DNA of 10,572 bases from an uncultured bacterium. Its GTDB lineage: Bacteria; Cyanobacteriota; Vampirovibrionia; Gastranaerophilales; Gastranaerophilaceae. The notes below the pieces were generated by a model. That model was given only the letters and a program-made list of their open reading frames with translations. It searched no databases and was not told the DNA's origin. Position 1 is the first letter of the stretch. Every line of letters starts with the position of its first letter. The stretch is taken from contig CAMHDG010000030.1 of NCBI GenBank assembly GCA_946183815.1, forward strand, positions 1 through 10,572, in the 5' to 3' direction. Shown in pieces: positions 6,194-10,572 of this stretch. The position numbers and the translations under genes were made by a program.

Positions 6194-7786
6194 ATGACAA
6201 CAATTACAGCGAGTACAAACAGTAAGAGAATTACAAAAATTAACGCAGTAGAAAATTCAAACATTGCGGTTGCAGACGGAAATTTTGATATTTATTTATC
6301 GGGCGGAGAAAATCAGGTAATTCTTGGTTCAGGTGATAACAAAGTTCACGCAAAGGGTGGTGAAAACACCATTATATCAGGGACAGGGAATGATAAAATA
6401 TATTCTGATAAGGGTGAGAATAATTTTGTGTTTGATGCAGATTTTGGCGATGACGTGATTTATAATTCTGACAAATTAGATATGATTACATTAGGCACTG
6501 CGTTTGACCATACAGATATGTCATTCTTCCGCAGAGGGAGTGATTTGATTATTACTGATGATTTTGATTTGCCGCAAAACAGGATAACTCTTTCAAAATA
6601 TTTTAAGAGCAAATCGAAGTTAGACGATATTACGCATAATAATGTTGTAGAAAAGATAAGTGACCAGTTGATATATTATTCAGGTAAAGGGAGAATAAAT
6701 GGAACGAACTTTAATGATGCGATTGTAGGCAGTGCGAAAAAAGATGTTGTTTACGGATATGCCGGTAACGATTATATTCTAGGTGGTGAATTAAACGACA
6801 AGGTGTATTCGGGAGCAGGTGCGAACAAGATTGTAGTAAACAATGGAGATGGTCACGATATATTGTATGTAGATAAAAAGGCAACGAGCAACACGATAAT
6901 GTTTGACGAGGGTAACGAGGTCACTTATGTAAAGAGCGGAAAGGACTTAGTTTTAACAGGTAAGGTTGCAGGTGCAAGTGATATGGATAAAAACAATGTC
7001 GGAATGACCGTAAAAAATTATTTTAACAAATCAGGTGATGTTGCCATCAATAGCGGTTTGAATTTGCAGTATGTGGGTAGTGATGAGGTCAAGACTATTG
7101 CAGAAGAGTTGAGTGCTAATGGTGTTAATATTGTGGGAAAACTCAACAAGTCAAACAAATTAGTCGGGGCAGAAGATTACGATAACTATATTATCGGAGG
7201 GAACAAGTCTGACAAGATATATGCAGGTGATATGAACAACAGGATTGAGGGTGGTAAAGGCAGCGATAAATATTACGTTGATTCTGAAAACAAGACTGCT
7301 GTTACAAAGATATTTGATACAGAGGGTAATGACAGTTATATTATCAACGGACTCGATACCAGTGTTTATATTGATGATATGTCGGGTAAAAAAGACGTGT
7401 TGAAGATAACGGATAAGGTTGATTATACAATGTTTTTTGATGTAAGTGTCAAAGAGGGAGTTGATCAATATAACAGTTTGTTCATTGTTGATAATGCAAA
7501 TATCAAAGATCAGTCTTATACGTCTTATGTAGCAGACGGTATAGAGATAGGTAATTTCTTTGATGGCATCGGGTATGGTGATGGCAGAATAGAGAAAATC
7601 ACCGTAGGTGGCAAGAGTGTCGATACGTCATTGGTGCATTTTGATGAGATAAGGAGTAATGTTGCAAGTTGGCTGACTGATGAGTCACATTCATTTGATT
7701 CGGCAATGATAGCGTTCAAAGAAGGGACAGAATCAGAGATACAGTCTTTAATTGCAGTGTATCAGGGTAATACAGTCAATGCGTAG
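6194..7786 (+). CDS. RTX-family repeat protein C (530 aa), probable type I secreted protein
   Basis: The ATG follows GAGGA (6182-6186) at 7 bases. There is no signal peptide or membrane segment. The protein starts almost directly with degenerate RTX repeats (about 29-90: YLSGGENQVILGSGDNKV, SGTGNDKIYSDKGEN). It continues with a PF06594-like unit (108-146, FFRRGSDLIIT ... ITLSKYF), more repeats (167-226, GYAGNDYILGGELNDK), a second unit (243-288, YVKSGKDLVLT ... MTVKNYF) and a third repeat block (323-384, IGGNKSDKIYAG, GGKGSDKYYV). Its last 45 residues (NVASWL at 489-494, then SLIAVY) match the end of protein A, with the Trp exactly 37 residues from the C-terminus in both. It lacks the insert seen in A and B and is the most compact of the four. 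An export role for the shared end is inference; no enzyme domain is seen. Confidence 0.85.
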   Translation: MTTITASTNSKRITKINAVENSNIAVADGNFDIYLSGGENQVILGSGDNKVHAKGGENTIISGTGNDKIYSDKGENNFVFDADFGDDVIYNSDKLDMITLGTAFDHTDMSFFRRGSDLIITDDFDLPQNRITLSKYFKSKSKLDDITHNNVVEKISDQLIYYSGKGRINGTNFNDAIVGSAKKDVVYGYAGNDYILGGELNDKVYSGAGANKIVVNNGDGHDILYVDKKATSNTIMFDEGNEVTYVKSGKDLVLTGKVAGASDMDKNNVGMTVKNYFNKSGDVAINSGLNLQYVGSDEVKTIAEELSANGVNIVGKLNKSNKLVGAEDYDNYIIGGNKSDKIYAGDMNNRIEGGKGSDKYYVDSENKTAVTKIFDTEGNDSYIINGLDTSVYIDDMSGKKDVLKITDKVDYTMFFDVSVKEGVDQYNSLFIVDNANIKDQSYTSYVADGIEIGNFFDGIGYGDGRIEKITVGGKSVDTSLVHFDEIRSNVASWLTDESHSFDSAMIAFKEGTESEIQSLIAVYQGNTVNA

Positions 7787-7798
7787 TTGATTAATTGT

Positions 7799-7836
7799 AA
7801 AAAAATCGGTACAGTTTTTGCTGTACCGATTTTTTT
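7799..7836 (+). terminator. Rho-independent terminator of RTX gene C
   Basis: A perfect 10-bp stem, ATCGGTACAG (7805-7814) with CTGTACCGAT (7821-7830), loop TTTTTG. Seven A (7799-7805) pair with seven T (7830-7836), so it may act in both directions. It lies 12 bases after the stop of gene C. Confidence 0.95.
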
Positions 7837-7930
7837 GTGAAATTTTGTTGGAATTATATACAATATTACAGTAAATGCCATTGCGGGCGATAGCGTGGCA
7901 ATCTGACCGGTTTATTTTAATGTTTATCAC

Positions 7931-8022
7931 TCCTTTCCCCAGCCCTCTCCAAGTCGGAGAGGAGGTTCTCAACTGTCGGAGCAGTTCCTCCTTTAAGTTG
8001 AGGAGGTTAGGAGGAGGGGTAA
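7931..8022. repeat. Second hairpin repeat block, related to 3371-3556
   Basis: It contains CCTCTCC-AAGTC-GGAGAGG (7944-7962), AACTG-TCGGAG-CAGTT-type pairing (7971-7986) and a 7-bp hairpin built on CCTCCTT (7987-7993) with TGAGGAGG (7999-8006). The first hairpin shares its AAGTC loop and its CCC-AGCC left flank with the hairpin at 3479-3499. The short ORFs crossing this block are artefacts of the repeat. Copies elsewhere in the genome are expected but cannot be tested here. Confidence 0.65.
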
Positions 8023-8113
8023 TTTTAATTATATGCCGTATTGTGTTACACGTATAAAAGAAAGTAGCAGGTCAGGCTGATAGTTTGGGATTAAGTGAAA
8101 CTTAAAAAAGTTG

Positions 8114-8142
8114 AAAAGTTGCTTTTAGTAAGCAGTTTTTTT
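8114..8142 (+). terminator. Orphan terminator-like hairpin
   Basis: The stem 8114-8124 pairs with 8130-8140 (TGCTT/AAGCA core, two wobble pairs, then A-T pairs), with loop TTAGT and seven T at 8136-8142. No gene ends here: gene C already has a terminator about 300 bases upstream. It may end a small RNA arising in 7840-8110, or belong to the repeat element. Confidence 0.6.
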
Positions 8143-8212
8143 ACGACCAAATTTGACGTATATGAGGTAAAAAATAGAAAATGTTAAAAAATGTAAACAG
8201 ATTTTTAAAAAA

Positions 8213-8240
8213 ATGACATGGGTTAAAAGTCAATTATAAA
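8213..8240 (+). promoter_or_regulatory. Candidate promoter of RTX gene D
   Basis: ATGACA (8213-8218, 5/6 to -35), a 16-base spacer and TATAAA (8235-8240, 5/6). The predicted start near 8247 gives a leader of about 340 bases. Other candidates are TTGACG (8153-8158) with TAGAAA (8175-8180), and a consensus TATAAT (8404-8409) that lacks a good -35 box. Confidence 0.4.
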
Positions 8241-8246
8241 AAGAGT

Positions 8247-8587
8247 TTTACTTAATTATGTTAAAATTTTTTTGTTGGAAACTATTGCAAATATTGAGTT
8301 TTAATGTGATTATATTGTAAAAAGCGAATTAGTTTTAAATAAGAGAAGGCAATTATAGACTAATGGGCTATTTAGAGGATATCCAAGTCACAGTGTTAAA
8401 TAGTATAATGAGAGCATACCGAAACAGGCGATGTTGATTAGGTATTGCTCATTTTTGCGTATTAATGCGTAATTTGGGGAGTGAGAGTAAATTGCAGTTC
8501 AGAGCAATAACAGGGGGTTAAACACAACGCCTGACTGCATAAATAAGAGTATAAAACAGAAGAATATGTAAATAAGGAGAAAAATTT
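8247..8587 (+). promoter_or_regulatory. Long, probably structured 5' leader of RTX gene D
   Basis: No ORF of note occurs in these 340 bases, which end in AAGGAG (8574-8579), the strongest ribosome-binding site in the window, 8 bases from the ATG at 8588. Two hairpins are visible. One has AGAGCATACC (8411-8420) paired with GGTATTGCTC (8441-8450) with one bulge, followed by ATTTTT. The other has TGCAGT-T-CAG (8493-8502) paired with CTGACTGCA (8531-8539) with one bulged T. I do not recognise a known riboswitch class. If transcription starts at the TATAAT at 8404-8409, only the second hairpin would be complete in the transcript. Confidence 0.35.
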
Positions 8588-10572
8588 ATGGCAACAACAG
8601 ACGTAAAATCATCAAGTATTACTGTAGACAATTATAATAGTAATGATGAGTTTTATTTTAAGAATTTAAACGGCACTCAGATTAATGCCTCAGCGGTAAA
8701 ATCCGGTGATGATGTTGTAATGAAAGCGGATGGTAATATTTCATTTTATGCAACAGTAAAAGTTAATAGAGACTTTGTTGCTGACGGACACTTGGAACAA
8801 GTCGTTGGCGGTATTGAAGGTACTTGGAGTGAATCAAATCCTCGTCAATATACAGAAGGTTACGGTAAACAAAGTATCGTAAATGCATTAGAAGATGGTA
8901 CTTGGTTAAAAACTTCAGGTGATGGACCTGAATCTGTAAATAAAGAACAATATTTGGCAATGTCTGATGAAGATAAAGCTAGATATAGTTTCAAAGAAGG
9001 TACATTGAGATTAACTATCCAAACAGGAAAAGGTCACTCAGCAGGTACAGTTAATTCATATTACTTTACAACAGGAACTTTGTATAATTTAGAAAATTCT
9101 TATAAGCAATCTGGACAATACCCATACGGTCCTCAGGATGTACATATGTTATTTGACAAGGATGAATTGTCGAGAATACAGGCAGGTACATATACAGGTA
9201 CAAACGGATTTTATGGTGCTGATTCAGCTAATGTAATAGCACATTACGGTTCTGATATTAATATTTGGGATCTCCACATTTATCAAAAAGTAGGAGATGC
9301 TGATGCAGTGGAGGTAACAGGTGCTTATTTGGCTGCGACTGCAGACAGTGCATATAACCAAGATTTATACAATATTGAACAAAATGGTCTTTCTGCAACA
9401 TTAAAAAATTATGCAACAACTGACAAAGCCAATACTAATATTTATTTAAACGGTACCGAAGGTAATAATAACCTTGCAAACCAAACTTATGCAGTAAATG
9501 CAAGTGGTGAATACACAGCAACTTGGTTGAAAGAAGCAATTACATCAACTGCAGATACAGTAATCACATTCAACGCAGAAACAGCAGCAGGCGATTCATT
9601 AGTATTCGATACAGAATCTGATAATCTTTTCTGCGAACGCGTAGGAAACGATTATGTTATTACAAATGAAAAAACCGATTTTAAAACAACAATTAAAGAT
9701 TACTATGTAACAACTCACGCATACGATATGTCAGGTCAGTTCGGTAGTGTTGCAATGATTGCGACAAATGGTGATACTACATTAGGTGCTGTTTCTATTA
9801 CCGATATCTCTGATGTAACTGTTATCAAGGGTACAGAAGATGCTGATACAATTTCATTGACTAAGGTTGCTGCAGATGAAAAAATTGCTGCATCTGATAT
9901 TTTCTTTAATGATGTTCCAAATTATGATGAAACAACAGGTAAATACACAAGTCGTGTAACAGGAGAATCATACAAGTTAGAAAATTATGCAAACGGTATG
10001 AGTGGTGACGACACTATCAACGGTACAGACGGCAACGACTGGATTAACGGTAGTGACGGTAACGATAAAATCTACGGCGGTATCGGCGGACACGATATGT
10101 TATCAGGCGGTGACGGTGAAAATATTATCCTCGCTGGTGATTTTTCCGGAGCGACTCCTGCACCTAACACTGACGGTGTAGAAATCTACGGCGGAAAAGA
10201 TAAAGATACAATTTATGTTGGCGGTAATAATGAAACCGAAAACTACATCTGGGCTCACGGCGGAGACGACAAAATATATTTGAACGGTGGTAAAAACACT
10301 ATTATGTTGGTAGAAGATGGTGCTGAAGCAAAAGCAGGTAATGACACTATCTATGGTGCAACATCATTAGATACTCTTAAATTCGTAAGCAGAGATGGTG
10401 ATGGTGAAGTAATTAAAGGTTTTGCCGTAAGTGAACTTTCATTTGCTAAATCAGGTGATGATTTGACAATCACAACTCCTGACGCTAGTGTAACAACTAT
10501 TGCCGATTTCTTCAAAGGTCAAAATGTAGATGCAATCCTTACATCAGACAGTGAAACTCCTCACTCTATCAA
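8588..10572 (+). CDS. RTX-family repeat protein D, 3' end outside the window (661 codons visible)
   Basis: The ATG is 8 bases after AAGGAG, and the frame stays open to the last base. There is no signal peptide. Residues 1-330 form a Thr/Asn/Gly-rich region without clear repeats, including NSYYFTTGTLYNLEN. About 339-375 is a PF06594-like unit (FCERVGNDYVIT ... TTIKDYY). Residues 471-520 hold the most canonical calcium-binding repeats in the window: GDDTINGTDGNDWINGSD, then GNDKIYGGIGGHDMLSGG. A second block spans about 531-590 (YGGKDKDTIYVGG, HGGDDKIYLNGGKNTI), followed by a unit at 617-646 (FAKSGDDLTIT ... TTIADFF). The repeat region uses more C-ending codons (AAC, GAC, ATC, TAC) than genes A-C, possibly reflecting higher expression or a different history. 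The C-terminus, where an export signal would lie, is not visible. Secretion and a surface role are inferred from family knowledge. Confidence 0.85.
   Translation, partial: MATTDVKSSSITVDNYNSNDEFYFKNLNGTQINASAVKSGDDVVMKADGNISFYATVKVNRDFVADGHLEQVVGGIEGTWSESNPRQYTEGYGKQSIVNALEDGTWLKTSGDGPESVNKEQYLAMSDEDKARYSFKEGTLRLTIQTGKGHSAGTVNSYYFTTGTLYNLENSYKQSGQYPYGPQDVHMLFDKDELSRIQAGTYTGTNGFYGADSANVIAHYGSDINIWDLHIYQKVGDADAVEVTGAYLAATADSAYNQDLYNIEQNGLSATLKNYATTDKANTNIYLNGTEGNNNLANQTYAVNASGEYTATWLKEAITSTADTVITFNAETAAGDSLVFDTESDNLFCERVGNDYVITNEKTDFKTTIKDYYVTTHAYDMSGQFGSVAMIATNGDTTLGAVSITDISDVTVIKGTEDADTISLTKVAADEKIAASDIFFNDVPNYDETTGKYTSRVTGESYKLENYANGMSGDDTINGTDGNDWINGSDGNDKIYGGIGGHDMLSGGDGENIILAGDFSGATPAPNTDGVEIYGGKDKDTIYVGGNNETENYIWAHGGDDKIYLNGGKNTIMLVEDGAEAKAGNDTIYGATSLDTLKFVSRDGDGEVIKGFAVSELSFAKSGDDLTITTPDASVTTIADFFKGQNVDAILTSDSETPHSI

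Noticed and set aside
6014..6194. Genes B and C as one gene broken by a stop or frameshift
   Set aside because: They are separated by 177 bases with a long hairpin. Gene C has its own ATG and GAGGA site, and its repeats begin anew.
7160..7468. Minus-strand ORF of about 100 codons inside RTX gene C (and 7525-7719)
   Set aside because: Shadow ORFs of the real gene; no family resemblance and no upstream signals.
7875..8057. Short ORFs on both strands over the 7931-8022 repeat block (also 7748-7972 minus)
   Set aside because: They are generated by palindromic repeat sequence and cross the gene C terminator or repeats; no ribosome-binding site.
8405..8540. Known riboswitch (cyclic-di-GMP or similar) in the gene D leader
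   Set aside because: I could not match the conserved core of any class I know; only generic hairpins are visible.
8763..8960. Minus-strand ORF inside the start of RTX gene D
   Set aside because: Gene D has a strong ribosome-binding site and an uninterrupted frame across it, so this is a shadow.

Overview
This is an AT-rich bacterial window. It begins with the 3' end of a ribosomal protein gene (rpsN, S14) and then carries four consecutive + strand genes for large, acidic, repeat-containing proteins of the RTX (haemolysin-type calcium-binding) family. The S14 fragment is the zinc-finger form (two CxxC pairs) but ends in a MAHQGLLPGVTKASW-type tail like that of cyanobacterial S14. It also stands alone, closed by its own terminator, rather than inside an spc operon. 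With the low GC, this makes a non-photosynthetic Cyanobacteriota lineage (Gastranaerophilales/'Melainabacteria'-like gut bacterium) my best guess. This is inference, not proof.

Layout: 1-133 S14 C-terminus; 216-246 terminator; 247-426 a dense control region with promoter-like boxes, a run of nine G, an 11-bp palindrome and a terminator-like hairpin just before the next start; 427-3312 RTX protein A (961 aa); 3335-3365 terminator; 3371-3556 G/C-rich hairpin repeats with a G-quadruplex motif; 3576-3604 promoter; 3626-6016 RTX protein B (796 aa, internally duplicated); 6038-6076 long hairpin; 6194-7786 RTX protein C (530 aa); 7799-7836 terminator; 7837-8587 a 750-base non-coding stretch (second hairpin repeat block, orphan terminator, promoter-like boxes, structured leader); 8588 to the window end, RTX protein D (661 codons, no stop reached).

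All four proteins lack an N-terminal signal peptide or membrane segment. They alternate degenerate or canonical glycine/aspartate nonapeptide repeats with units of the type '(F/Y)xxxGNDLxI ... (V/I)TIKDYF', the pattern of the haemolysin-type calcium-binding-related domain (PF06594 type). This is the usual build of type I secretion substrates. Proteins A and C share a C-terminal segment of about 45 residues that may be their export signal. Proteins A and B share a segment of about 100 residues inserted inside the PF06594-like unit that I do not recognise. No HlyB/HlyD/TolC-type transporter, acyltransferase or enzyme domain is visible here. The cluster therefore looks like a family of secreted or cell-surface structural/adhesive proteins, each with its own control signals and exported by a transporter encoded elsewhere. 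No tRNA, rRNA, CRISPR or insertion sequence was found.
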